Assembly: GCA_013297875.1 (NCBI GenBank)
Contig: JAAFIW010000004.1
Coordinates: forward strand, 186,001-250,000
Direction: 5' to 3'
Length of the DNA: 64,000 nt
From: Comamonadaceae bacterium
Lineage (GTDB): Bacteria > Pseudomonadota > Gammaproteobacteria > Burkholderiales > Burkholderiaceae_C
Shown: piece after piece, positions 1-6,834 of the stretch
Layout: each line of letters starts with the position of its first letter
Position numbering within the stretch: the stretch's first letter is position 1
Position numbers and translations under genes: made by a program
The notes under the pieces: model-generated
What the model was told of the DNA's origin: nothing
The model's database searches: none
Seen by the model: the letters and a program-made list of their open reading frames with translations, nothing else

Positions 1-131
1 TGCAAAATGCCCGATTGCTGCCAGCGCGCCTCCCACATCACATCAAATACGCGGTTCCAGTCAGACACCTGGGCCTGCGCCCACGGGGCGGTGCACAGCA
101 GTGTGATCCAGCAAATCAGGCGTTTGAGCAT
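1..131 (-). CDS. Secreted protein, N-terminal part only (cut by window edge)
   Basis: Reading the minus strand from an ATG at 131 gives a good signal peptide (positively charged MLKRLI, hydrophobic core, then an AxA cleavage site near residue 20). It is followed by about 23 mature residues beginning QVSDWNRVFD before the window ends. It sits 24 bp downstream of the metalloprotease gene on the same strand, so the two may be co-transcribed. Too little is visible to name a family; export to the periplasm is the only supported statement. Confidence 0.6.
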   Translation of the reverse strand, partial: MLKRLICWITLLCTAPWAQAQVSDWNRVFDVMWEARWQQSGIL

Positions 132-155
132 CGAAAAAGTCCTTGAAACCAGCCC

Positions 156-1166
156 TTACCAACGCGGCACCGAGTCGTCCTTCAACTGCCCGCGCAGTTG
201 CGCGTAGTCGGGCACCACCGTGGCCACGGTGTCCCAAAAGCGCGGGCTGTGGTCCATCACGCGCAGGTGGGCCAGCTCATGGGCCACCACGTAGTCAATT
301 ACCGGCAAGCGGTAGTGAATCAGCCGCCAGTTCAGGCGAATCGAGCCGTCGGCACTGGCGCTGCCCCAGCGGGTGCCTGCGTTTGAGAGGCTGAGCTTGC
401 GCCACGTCACTTGGAGCTGCGGCGCAAAGTGCTGTAGCCGCTCGGTGAAGATGCGCCGGGCCTGGCGCATCAGCCAGGCTTGTACCGTGTCGCGGATCTG
501 GGCTTCTGTGGCATTGAGCGGCAAGCCAATTTGCAAGGTATTCGATGCGCCCCCAAGCCCAGTATCTGGCCCCGGCACCAGCACCGCCGCGCCGCTGTGC
601 CGCGCATCGAGCCGCAGTACCAGCGGCTGGCCCAAAAACGGCAGCTGCGCCCCGTCTTGCCACACGATGCGCGCCTCAGCCTGGCGTTGCTGGCGCTCCC
701 GCGCGTCCCCCAGTTTTTCAATCACCCAGCGGGTTTTGTCGCGCAAGGCCGCATCCACCTCGTGCAGCGGCACCCACTTGGGCGCGCTCACCGTCAAGCC
801 GTCTGGCCCCACGGTAAAGCCAATCGTGCGCCGCTTACCACGGCGCAACTCGTAAGCCACCAAGCAGCTGCCGCCCAGGCTGGCCCCACCATCGAGCAGC
901 GCCTGCCGGTTGGCGCGCGGATGCACAAAATTGGCGGGGGCCAGCAAGGGTGCCAGCGGCTCGGCGGGTTGGTAAGGGCCGTGGAGTTTGGGCGTGGGGG
1001 TGGATTGATCTGCTACTGAAGCAATAGCTGCTTGAGCAATATCTACATGGGCGGGTGGCTGATTTGGCTTGAAAACAGGCCTTTTCGGCGCGCGGCGAGC
1101 CTTGGGCGGTGAAGGGGCGGCCAGGCTGTCAAACAGGTCGAGGGTGAACTGGAGCAGTTGCCGCAT
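156..1166 (-). CDS. DUF45/YgjP-type (SprT-like) zinc metallopeptidase
   Basis: A 336-aa protein whose C-terminal half carries a zincin motif HELAH (H296, E297, H300) followed by a third likely zinc ligand H306 in DHSPRFW. This pattern is typical of the YgjP/DUF45 (M48-like) family. The N-terminal ~100 residues are Pro/Ala-rich and poorly conserved in character. Part of that stretch (about 1024-1075) is a copy of the dispersed TGCTTGAGCA repeat read in frame, giving residues around PPAHVDIAQAAIAS. The family is predicted to be a cytoplasmic metal-dependent peptidase; substrate unknown. The start at 1166 has no competitor close to conserved sequence. Confidence 0.85.
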   Translation of the reverse strand: MRQLLQFTLDLFDSLAAPSPPKARRAPKRPVFKPNQPPAHVDIAQAAIASVADQSTPTPKLHGPYQPAEPLAPLLAPANFVHPRANRQALLDGGASLGGSCLVAYELRRGKRRTIGFTVGPDGLTVSAPKWVPLHEVDAALRDKTRWVIEKLGDARERQQRQAEARIVWQDGAQLPFLGQPLVLRLDARHSGAAVLVPGPDTGLGGASNTLQIGLPLNATEAQIRDTVQAWLMRQARRIFTERLQHFAPQLQVTWRKLSLSNAGTRWGSASADGSIRLNWRLIHYRLPVIDYVVAHELAHLRVMDHSPRFWDTVATVVPDYAQLRGQLKDDSVPRW

Positions 1167-1170
1167 GGCG

Positions 1171-1206
1171 GGAGTTTAGCCAGCTGCACGCGGCCCCCTG
1201 CGTTAG
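1171..1206. repeat. 36-bp direct repeat, left copy
   Basis: This stretch recurs at 1837-1872 with 3 mismatches in 36 positions. The two copies bracket about 630 bp containing the small secreted-protein gene. The arrangement suggests that the segment was inserted with duplication of its target, or arose by local duplication. Confidence 0.75.
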
Positions 1207-1308
1207 TTCGAAAGCCTTGATCCGCACGAGTGGCTGGAGCACTGGCTATTGTGGAGGAGGCTTGTGCGCTCAGGTGCCCGCCAAAACGATGCGGCACGCT
1301 GAAGCCGT

Positions 1309-1344
1309 TGTGATGGAATCCAATTTGGATTGGAGGTCATCACA
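1309..1344. other. Interrupted palindrome, possible terminator or operator
   Basis: Outer arms TGTGATG (1309-1315) and CATCACA (1338-1344) enclose inner arms AATCCA and TGGATT. It lies between the 3' end of the small secreted gene and the 5' end of the protease gene. There is no T-run, so a protein-binding site is as likely as a terminator. Confidence 0.35.
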
Positions 1345-1374
1345 GACTTTCAAATGAAAACGCTTGACAGACTC

Positions 1375-1815
1375 TCAAAAGGTGTCGCGTACCTGGGGTT
1401 GGATGGTGCGATTCATACGATCCAGGTTGACGGTGTTGGCGAACGCGCCATCGGCCTTAATCAACTCGGCACATAAATAGGAGTTCGCTTGAGGCGTGCT
1501 TTGCGCAGCCAAGCACAAATCACGCAAAGACTGTGCCGAGTTTGGGTTGCTCATGACAGTACGCATCTCAAACGGAAGGCGCAAGATCATTTGAGTCTGC
1601 GTCGCGTCGCTGCAAAGTTGCGAGTTTGCGATCTGGTAGCTGGCATTGCTACACAAGCCCAAATAGCTTGAAACCTCGCTGGGTTTGGCAATGAGCGCTT
1701 GAACTCTTGGATTAGCCAGAATCTGCTCCAGTATGCCGGCCGAAAAGGCTGGCGTTGTCGTTAAAACCACAACGCTTACGCTCATCGCTTTGGCGAATGC
1801 AAATACGTTTCTCAT
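1375..1815 (-). CDS. Small secreted hypothetical protein
   Basis: A 146-aa protein beginning MRNVFAFAK. I prefer the ATG at 1815 over the upstream start because it is preceded by AAGGA about 9 nt away and immediately encodes a Sec signal peptide (hydrophobic SVSVVVL, then PAFSA). The mature part has four Cys, two of them in LCSNAS and LCSDAT, which may form disulfides in the periplasm. I do not recognise the family. The gene stands alone between two 36-bp direct repeats, so it may be an acquired cassette. Confidence 0.6.
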   Translation of the reverse strand: MRNVFAFAKAMSVSVVVLTTTPAFSAGILEQILANPRVQALIAKPSEVSSYLGLCSNASYQIANSQLCSDATQTQMILRLPFEMRTVMSNPNSAQSLRDLCLAAQSTPQANSYLCAELIKADGAFANTVNLDRMNRTIQPQVRDTF

Positions 1816-1836
1816 AGCATCAATCCTTTCCAGAAT

Positions 1837-1872
1837 GGAGTTTACCCAGCTGCACACGGCCCCCTGCGATAG
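1837..1872. repeat. 36-bp direct repeat, right copy
   Basis: Partner of 1171-1206 (33 of 36 positions identical). It lies between the start of the small secreted gene and the nucleotidyltransferase remnant. Confidence 0.75.
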
Positions 1873-1880
1873 CTTTTAGC

Positions 1881-2171
1881 ATGAAGCGCCAAACCGCCTT
1901 GAACCTGCTTGCGCAGCACAAGCCGCAGCTGCAACGGCAGTTTGGCGTAAGCCGTCTGGCACTGTTTGGCTCGACCGCACGAGGCACGGCCACCGACACG
2001 AGTGATGTCGATGTGCTGGTGAGTTTTGATGGCCCCGTATAGTCCCGGCAGTTCTTTGGCGCGCAGTTCTATCTGGAAGATGCCTTGGGTTGCCGCGTCG
2101 ATCTGATAAGCGAAAAAGCCTAGCGCAAAGTACTTCGCGCCTATGTCGAGCGGGATACTGTGCATATCTGA
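1881..2171 (+). pseudogene. Broken MNT-type nucleotidyltransferase (MntA-like antitoxin)
   Basis: From ATG 1881 the frame reads a minimal nucleotidyltransferase: the motif GSTARG is followed by the metal-binding DVDVLV, as in HEPN/MNT toxin-antitoxin partners. Two in-frame TAG stops (2040-2042 and 2121-2123) interrupt it. The same frame continues with family-like sequence (SRQFFGAQFYLED...CRVDLIS, then RAYVERDTVH) to a final TGA at 2171. No HEPN toxin partner follows. The intact frame with two nonsense changes and no indel points to fairly recent decay. Confidence 0.75.
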
Positions 2172-2262
2172 AAGCCATCCTGCCGCGTGCCGAAACCAGC
2201 CTCATCCTGAATGGTGATCTGCCCCTCGTTTCCGAGCCCAGTTTGCAAGCTTTTGGACTGTC

Positions 2263-2294
2263 CCCCATATAGATACTGCTCAAGCAACTCTTAA
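2263..2294. repeat. Dispersed TGCTCAAGCA repeat copy
   Basis: Matches the family consensus CCATATAGATACTGCTCAAGCA found throughout the window; here the last part reads CAACTCTTAAT instead of CAGCTAT. Confidence 0.7.
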
Positions 2295-2765
2295 TTCAGG
2301 AGTGATTGCCGCTGAGCCGGGAACACCATTTGGGGGGGGCAGATCCGGGCAGATCTCAATTCAGGAGAGGGTTTGCCTTGGCACGAAACAAAGCACATAT
2401 GAAATTGGGCGATGACCGGCACTGACCCCAATTGCGTACTGGCATCCCAACCTTCCCCCGCAAAGGGAAGAACCCAACTACCGCGTTGCGCGACTGATTG
2501 CGAAACACTTTCTCCGCCACTGTTTCTCGATTTGGCTTCGACAAGAGCTCCTCAAAAATTTTTAAAACACATTCATAACTCGCTATATTTTTTCATATGA
2601 TGTGTCGATTTTCGTATTTGGCGCGTTGCGCAGTTGCCCAATTTCAAAGGAAGCAGATTGCGCTTCGAAAATTTGTGTCGGATGCGCGTTTTCGACAACC
2701 TTCTTGAATAGCACTAGGTTGTTGAAAACATTGATGTTTCGAATTTTGTGGTGAACCACAAAAGT

Positions 2766-2791
2766 AAAAAAGCCCTATCAATCAGGGCTTT
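2766..2791 (-). terminator. Intrinsic terminator-like hairpin reading the minus strand
   Basis: Perfect 8-bp arms AAAGCCCT (2769-2776) and AGGGCTTT (2784-2791) with a 7-nt loop. On the minus strand the stem runs straight into six U residues, the classic rho-independent layout; on the plus strand only three T follow. No minus-strand gene is seen to its right, so either an antisense transcript ends here or the hairpin acts in the leader of the RT-Cas1 operon. Confidence 0.6.
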
Positions 2792-2848
2792 ACATAAGAT
2801 GCATCGCATAAAACGACGCATACAGTGCTTCTTTCAAAGGAGCACAAC

Positions 2849-3172
2849 TTGTTTCGATGTTATCTCACGGGCACAGAATTTGAGGTTGATCTAGGGTTTG
2901 TACTGAACAGACGCTGGGTGCGGGGGCAGATCAACGCGCTCCACGAGCAAGTCGCCCGATACGAAAGGTTGATGGCTCAACTAGGCCCTTTGGATCAAAT
3001 CCCAAATGCCTCAGGTACAAAAACATACAAACGGCATCGACTCGTGTGCCATGCAGCCGCAGTGGCGCTATCGGGCGGCGCGGGGGACGCCCAATTATTT
3101 ATTGGCTGGAAGGACTACATAGCGCAAGTTCAAAAGTACACGCAACGCCAGTCCGCAGCCAGTAAGTCGTGA
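2849..3172 (+). CDS. Unknown 107-aa protein, first gene of the RT-Cas1 operon
   Basis: I place the start at TTG 2849 because AAAGGAG lies 6 nt upstream; the GTG at 2825 has no such site. The product is small, basic and soluble, with no motif I recognise; it contains a region rich in Arg/Gln/Glu (ALHEQVARYERLMAQL) that may be helical. Its stop codon overlaps the GTG at 3169 of the next frame, and the next gene's better start (ATG 3184) has GAGGGA in front, so the two are translationally coupled. Coupling to an RT-Cas1 gene makes a role in the same process likely, but the function is unknown. Confidence 0.6.
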   Translation: MFRCYLTGTEFEVDLGFVLNRRWVRGQINALHEQVARYERLMAQLGPLDQIPNASGTKTYKRHRLVCHAAAVALSGGAGDAQLFIGWKDYIAQVQKYTQRQSAASKS

Positions 3173-3183
3173 GGGAGCAAACC

Positions 3184-4716
3184 ATGCTGCAGCCTATGTT
3201 GGTGCTCGGTACTGTGGAAATGGCGGGTGATCTGGTTTTGCGGCGCTTGTGTAAAGCAAAGAGTAAAGAGCAAGCGCTGATCGTGATGGACTACACCGGG
3301 CTGCTGGCGAGTCGATTAAGCCGTATCAACACTGCGGGCCTTGCGGCGCAGTCCAGCCTCTGGCTGGACTTGGCGCACAAAGTAAGGCCTGTTTCTATTT
3401 TTCGGTTCAGGCAAGGGCAGCACTTGCAGGCTTTGCTGGTGGCTTGGCTGCGACGATGCGCGCAGGAGGGCCAGGCGTCCCTCAGCCAGGCGTGCTTACA
3501 GGCAGTGGCGCAGTTGGCAAGCCAGTTGTGCAGCGCGGGCACGGTCGGGCTGGTGGCGTTGGCAACCAGTTTGCGCAGGCCTGAATTAACTGCCGCATTT
3601 CGCCAGGATGTGGCGATTGCCGCCGAGCTGGACGCTGCAGCAAGCTTGCTCGAATGGATGCTGCGCTTCCCTGCGGTCTGGGCATTGTCTGAAAGCAACA
3701 ACACTTTGGATTTAGCAGCCGCTGTGCGTTCGGGCAAGGTGCTGTGGATCTCGATGCCGCACGCTTATATGCAACCGTGCGAGCGACGTCTGGTGGGCTG
3801 GATGGCTGAATTGGCCATTGCTCAAGCCGTATTGGGTTTACAAAACGAAGGGGCACCGGCACTCCAAATGCTGAGTGTGCTGCCGCCCAGCCTTCCTTTA
3901 GGCGTTGAGGTGCGCGCGCCCATGCGTCAAATTGTGTTGTTGAACCTGGACCCATCCAGGGCGCTGCACAACGTAGCGGCCACTTGGCTGGCGAACAAGG
4001 CTGACGTCTGGGTTGTCGGACCCGTGAACACCAAGCTGTCCATGGACAAGCACACGTGGCTACCAGCGGATCAGTGCGCGCGTGTGGAGCAGTTGCAGGC
4101 TGGGCAGGTATGGGTCATCTCTGGAAAAAATCAAACGGGGGTGACGGCTTTAACCAAATACACGCCCATTGAGCACAGCGTTGCCCATAGCTGGCAGCGC
4201 CTGACACTCGGGCGACTGTCCGCGTCCCCCGCCCGACAATTTGGTTGGTCGCCGACATTGTCGGTACTGTCTGATGCACACCAGGGGTTGTATGAAAAGT
4301 TGGCAACGCACGAAATTTTGCTCGCCGGATGGATGCGCGTACGGACTGCACAAAAATATTCGCATGGCATAGATCGCGTGACTGTGGATCAGTTCGGCAC
4401 TGAATTGGACAGCGCACTTTTGCAATTAGTCGACGAACTGCGCGAGATGCGCTATGTGGCCCGACCATTGCGCACGATCCGCCTGCCCAAACCGGATGGC
4501 GATACACGCTTGATCAAGGTGGCTTGCGTGCGTGACCGGGTTGTACAGGCCGCATTTCTTCATTTGGTGGAACCATTATTTGATACTCGAATGAACCCGC
4601 GCAGCTTTGCCTATCGGCCGGGCCGAAGCGCGCACCATGCTTTGGCGTTGGCGCGCTCTGCTATTCATGCCGGTAAGCATTGGGCAGTGGTAGCTGATAT
4701 CAAAAAAATGTTTTGA
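3184..4716 (+). CDS. RT-Cas1 fusion protein, first part: ATPase-like N-terminal domain and first half of reverse transcriptase
   Basis: From ATG 3184 (GAGGGA upstream) this frame encodes 510 aa. Residues 1-360 are a domain that resembles the latter half of HerA/FtsK/TraG-type ATPases in layout (a strand-rich GKVLWISMPHAY segment, a long helix, then a VLLNLDP segment and ADVWVVGPVNTKLS). It has no Walker A GKT/S, so it is probably inactive or only structural; this is a weak inference. From about residue 370 it is a group II intron-type reverse transcriptase: GIDRVTVDQF, RTIRLPKPDGDTRLIKVACVRDRVVQ, FAYRPGRSAHHAL and the start of motif 3, ADIKKMF, with the first catalytic Asp. The frame then ends at TGA 4714-4716. 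The RT resumes in the next frame at the very next codon, so gene and product are split inside the palm. Confidence 0.85.
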   Translation: MLQPMLVLGTVEMAGDLVLRRLCKAKSKEQALIVMDYTGLLASRLSRINTAGLAAQSSLWLDLAHKVRPVSIFRFRQGQHLQALLVAWLRRCAQEGQASLSQACLQAVAQLASQLCSAGTVGLVALATSLRRPELTAAFRQDVAIAAELDAAASLLEWMLRFPAVWALSESNNTLDLAAAVRSGKVLWISMPHAYMQPCERRLVGWMAELAIAQAVLGLQNEGAPALQMLSVLPPSLPLGVEVRAPMRQIVLLNLDPSRALHNVAATWLANKADVWVVGPVNTKLSMDKHTWLPADQCARVEQLQAGQVWVISGKNQTGVTALTKYTPIEHSVAHSWQRLTLGRLSASPARQFGWSPTLSVLSDAHQGLYEKLATHEILLAGWMRVRTAQKYSHGIDRVTVDQFGTELDSALLQLVDELREMRYVARPLRTIRLPKPDGDTRLIKVACVRDRVVQAAFLHLVEPLFDTRMNPRSFAYRPGRSAHHALALARSAIHAGKHWAVVADIKKMF

Positions 4717-4717
4717 C
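4702..4717 (+). promoter_or_regulatory. Possible +1 frameshift site inside RT motif 3
   Basis: Seven A residues (4702-4708) are followed by TG and then TTTTGAC. In the incoming frame the codons are AAA AAA ATG TTT TGA, followed by C. A +1 slip of the Phe tRNA from UUU to the overlapping UUU skips one base and reads GAC AGC ATT GAT, restoring DIKKMF-DSIDHDIL, the RT consensus. This resembles the CUU UGA C site of prfB (release factor 2), including the weak UGAC stop context, but I see no Shine-Dalgarno-like stimulator just upstream. Slippage on A7 or a simple one-base insertion would explain it equally. Confidence 0.45.
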
Positions 4718-4735
4718 AGCATTGATCACGATATT

Positions 4736-6604
4736 TTGTTGCGCCTTTTTGGTGACGTGGTCGCAGATCGACCCATGCTGCGGCAATTGCGCCACTGGCT
4801 GCAGGGTGACGTGGTGGATTTTGGAGAATTGTTGCCCACAGAGTTGGGTGTTTCCCAGGGGGAGGTTATCTCGCCGTTGTTGGCGAATATCTATCTGGAT
4901 CCAATGGACAAGGAGTTTGAGCGTGCTGGCGTGTATTTTGTGCGCTACGCAGACGATTATTTGATCTTGTGCAATACCAACGCGCAAGCGCAGGCAGCAC
5001 TGGCGCAGATGCGGGAATTTCTTCAGAATGCCCTGCAATTGCAGCTAAAGCCTGCCAAAACCATGTTTTGCCATTTGGACGAAGGCGTGGTTTTTTTGGG
5101 GGTGGAGCTGACCTGCAAGCAGGTTCGCATACCCGCGAAAAAAATACTGGAAATACAGCAGTCGGTATTTGGTTTGCTGGATTTGGCGGCCGATGCGCAG
5201 GCCACTTCAATACAAAAATTCAGAGCCATCGAGAAATTAGATGCGCGGATACGTGGCATACGCAATTATTTCCAGCTGGATGCCGCGCCCGTCATCGCGC
5301 AGCAACTGCAAGGCTTAGACGCTGCACTGGATGCTTACGTGCAAAGCAAGTGGTCAGATGCCTTGATGCTGGACTTGATGTGGTCAAGGCGGGAGCGCTT
5401 CATTCTTCCAGCTCGCAATGCTTCCAGTGATGCCGACTTGGCTACCCTCGGGCTCTATGCGGCTGACGACCAACTGCCAAGCAAGGCACCTGACTTGGAG
5501 AGCGCTCACCGTGATACCCAGGCAGATTCAAGCCCCTCGGCACCCGTGCAAGCTGCAGGTTCGTCAGCTGACGATGACCCGTCTGTTTTTTACCAGGCAG
5601 GGCAGCTTCATGTGATGAAAAGTGGTGCTTACGTGACGATTCAAGGAGATGAGGTGGTCACTAAGCACAAGCGCATGGTTTTGGCGCGCTACGCCATCGC
5701 GCAAGTTCAACTTTTGTATCTGGAAGGCAGGGGCATTGCAATTTCTGCTGACCTGACGATGCAATTGGCACAGCGGGATGTGGCCATCGTTATGGCACCT
5801 TTGGTCGGGTTGCCCAGCGCGATGATGCTGCCTATCCAGTCGCAACGAAGCCAGATCAGGCAGTTGCAGGTGCTTCGCAAAGGTGATCCAAGCGTGATGC
5901 GCTGTGGTCTGGCGATGTTGGCGGCGAAAGTGGCCAATCAAGCCTCGGTTTTGAAGTACTTTGCACGTTACCGCAAGAAAACGGACGAAGCCGCATATCT
6001 GGAATTGACGCGTTGCGCAGATTCAATACGAGAGGTGGCTGCGTTGCTGGAGGGGCTGGATGCGGGTGCGGCGCAATTGCGGGCCACGGCAATGGGGTTG
6101 GAGGGCCGCGCTGCAAGCCTGTATTGGCAAGCCTTTTCATTGCTGGTGCCCCGCCAGCATGGCTTTACCGCGCGGCACACGCACCACGCAACGGATCCGA
6201 TCAACTGTCTGCTGAACTACTGTTATGGCCTCTTGTATGGACGTGTTTGGCAGGCCGTGGTCAAAGAGGGGCTGGATCCTTACTTTGGCATCATGCACGG
6301 CTCGCAGCGAGACCAGGGAAGCCTTGTCTTTGACGTGATTGAAGAGTTTCGCGGGCCTTTTGCCGACCGCGTCGTTCTCGGCTTGCTGGGTCGTGGTTTT
6401 GATCCGGCAATAGACAAGGAAGGGCTACTGAAGCGCGCTGTCCGCACCAAGCTTGCTGCTGCTTTTACTGCGCTGTGGGGCAAAAGACTTCAATGGAATG
6501 ACCGAAATGTGACTGCCGCAGCTGTTTTGCAGCTTCAAGTGGCACAGTTGCGCAAGATGTACGAGAAAGGTGACGGCTATCGCGCCTTTCGTTTTCGCTG
6601 GTGA
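4736..6604 (+). CDS. cas1: RT-Cas1 fusion protein, second part: rest of reverse transcriptase and Cas1 integrase
   Basis: The frame is open from 4697; the nearest independent start is TTG 4736, giving 622 aa, but the first codons match the missing RT segment from GAC 4715. The RT part includes GVSQGEVISPLLANIYL and the catalytic YADD (Y71-D74), then a thumb/X-like stretch to about residue 190 and a linker rich in Ala, Ser and Asp. From about residue 284 to the end is a full-length Cas1 (about 339 aa) with likely metal-binding E456 (LEGRAASLYW), H521 (GIMHG) and D533 or E536 (VFDVIEEF). RT-Cas1 fusions integrate spacers, in studied cases from RNA. No cas2, effector genes or CRISPR array are next to it, which is odd. 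Confidence 0.9.
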   Translation: MLRLFGDVVADRPMLRQLRHWLQGDVVDFGELLPTELGVSQGEVISPLLANIYLDPMDKEFERAGVYFVRYADDYLILCNTNAQAQAALAQMREFLQNALQLQLKPAKTMFCHLDEGVVFLGVELTCKQVRIPAKKILEIQQSVFGLLDLAADAQATSIQKFRAIEKLDARIRGIRNYFQLDAAPVIAQQLQGLDAALDAYVQSKWSDALMLDLMWSRRERFILPARNASSDADLATLGLYAADDQLPSKAPDLESAHRDTQADSSPSAPVQAAGSSADDDPSVFYQAGQLHVMKSGAYVTIQGDEVVTKHKRMVLARYAIAQVQLLYLEGRGIAISADLTMQLAQRDVAIVMAPLVGLPSAMMLPIQSQRSQIRQLQVLRKGDPSVMRCGLAMLAAKVANQASVLKYFARYRKKTDEAAYLELTRCADSIREVAALLEGLDAGAAQLRATAMGLEGRAASLYWQAFSLLVPRQHGFTARHTHHATDPINCLLNYCYGLLYGRVWQAVVKEGLDPYFGIMHGSQRDQGSLVFDVIEEFRGPFADRVVLGLLGRGFDPAIDKEGLLKRAVRTKLAAAFTALWGKRLQWNDRNVTAAAVLQLQVAQLRKMYEKGDGYRAFRFRW

Positions 6605-6645
6605 TGGGGTCTGCGACAAGTGCACTTCGCCGCGCGGAGGTGACT

Positions 6646-6834
6646 TCAATTCAAGGCCTCGCGGCGATCCATCTCAAGAAAAATGGCATCGGCCGCGCGC
6701 CGCATTTGTTCGCTGGTGGGCGCTGTGTAGGGCACTTCGATTGGCAGCCGCAACAGGCTGAGCAGCACGTCCTTCTGCGCTTTTCGCGGGAGTGTGCCAA
6801 ACGTGCTGATGAATTGTTGGGCTGCGTCGGTCAC
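6646..6834 (-). CDS. Small unknown protein downstream of plsC
   Basis: A 62-aa soluble protein (MTDAAQQFISTFGTLPRKAQ...). Its ATG overlaps the stop of plsC (ATGA-type overlap), so it is translated in the plsC operon. The N-terminal pattern, a short helix followed by a LPRKAQKDVLLSLL segment, is like small antitoxin-type proteins, but no toxin gene follows. Function unknown. Confidence 0.55.
   Translation of the reverse strand: MTDAAQQFISTFGTLPRKAQKDVLLSLLRLPIEVPYTAPTSEQMRRAADAIFLEMDRREALN

Larger units (their letters stand above)
2172..2848. other. Long AT-richer non-coding stretch upstream of the RT-Cas1 genes
   Basis: About 680 bp without a convincing gene on either strand. It contains a copy of the dispersed repeat (about 2263-2294), two related AATTCAGGAG stretches (about 2292 and 2358), a G8 run (2333-2340), an isolated GACCCCAATT element (about 2424-2433), and a clear drop in GC content from about 2540 on with AT-rich promoter-like sequence. 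The hairpin at 2766-2791 closes it. I looked for CRISPR-like repeat-spacer periodicity here and saw none. Confidence 0.6.

Noticed and set aside
2090-2272. Short plus-strand frame after the nucleotidyltransferase remnant as a HEPN toxin
   Set aside because: It lacks the RxxxxH-type HEPN motif and reads into the dispersed repeat.
2172-2848. Possible CRISPR array next to RT-Cas1
   Set aside because: No repeat of 25-40 bp recurs at regular spacing; only short AATTCAGGAG and TTCGAA-type similarities are present. The 40 bp after the operon show none either.
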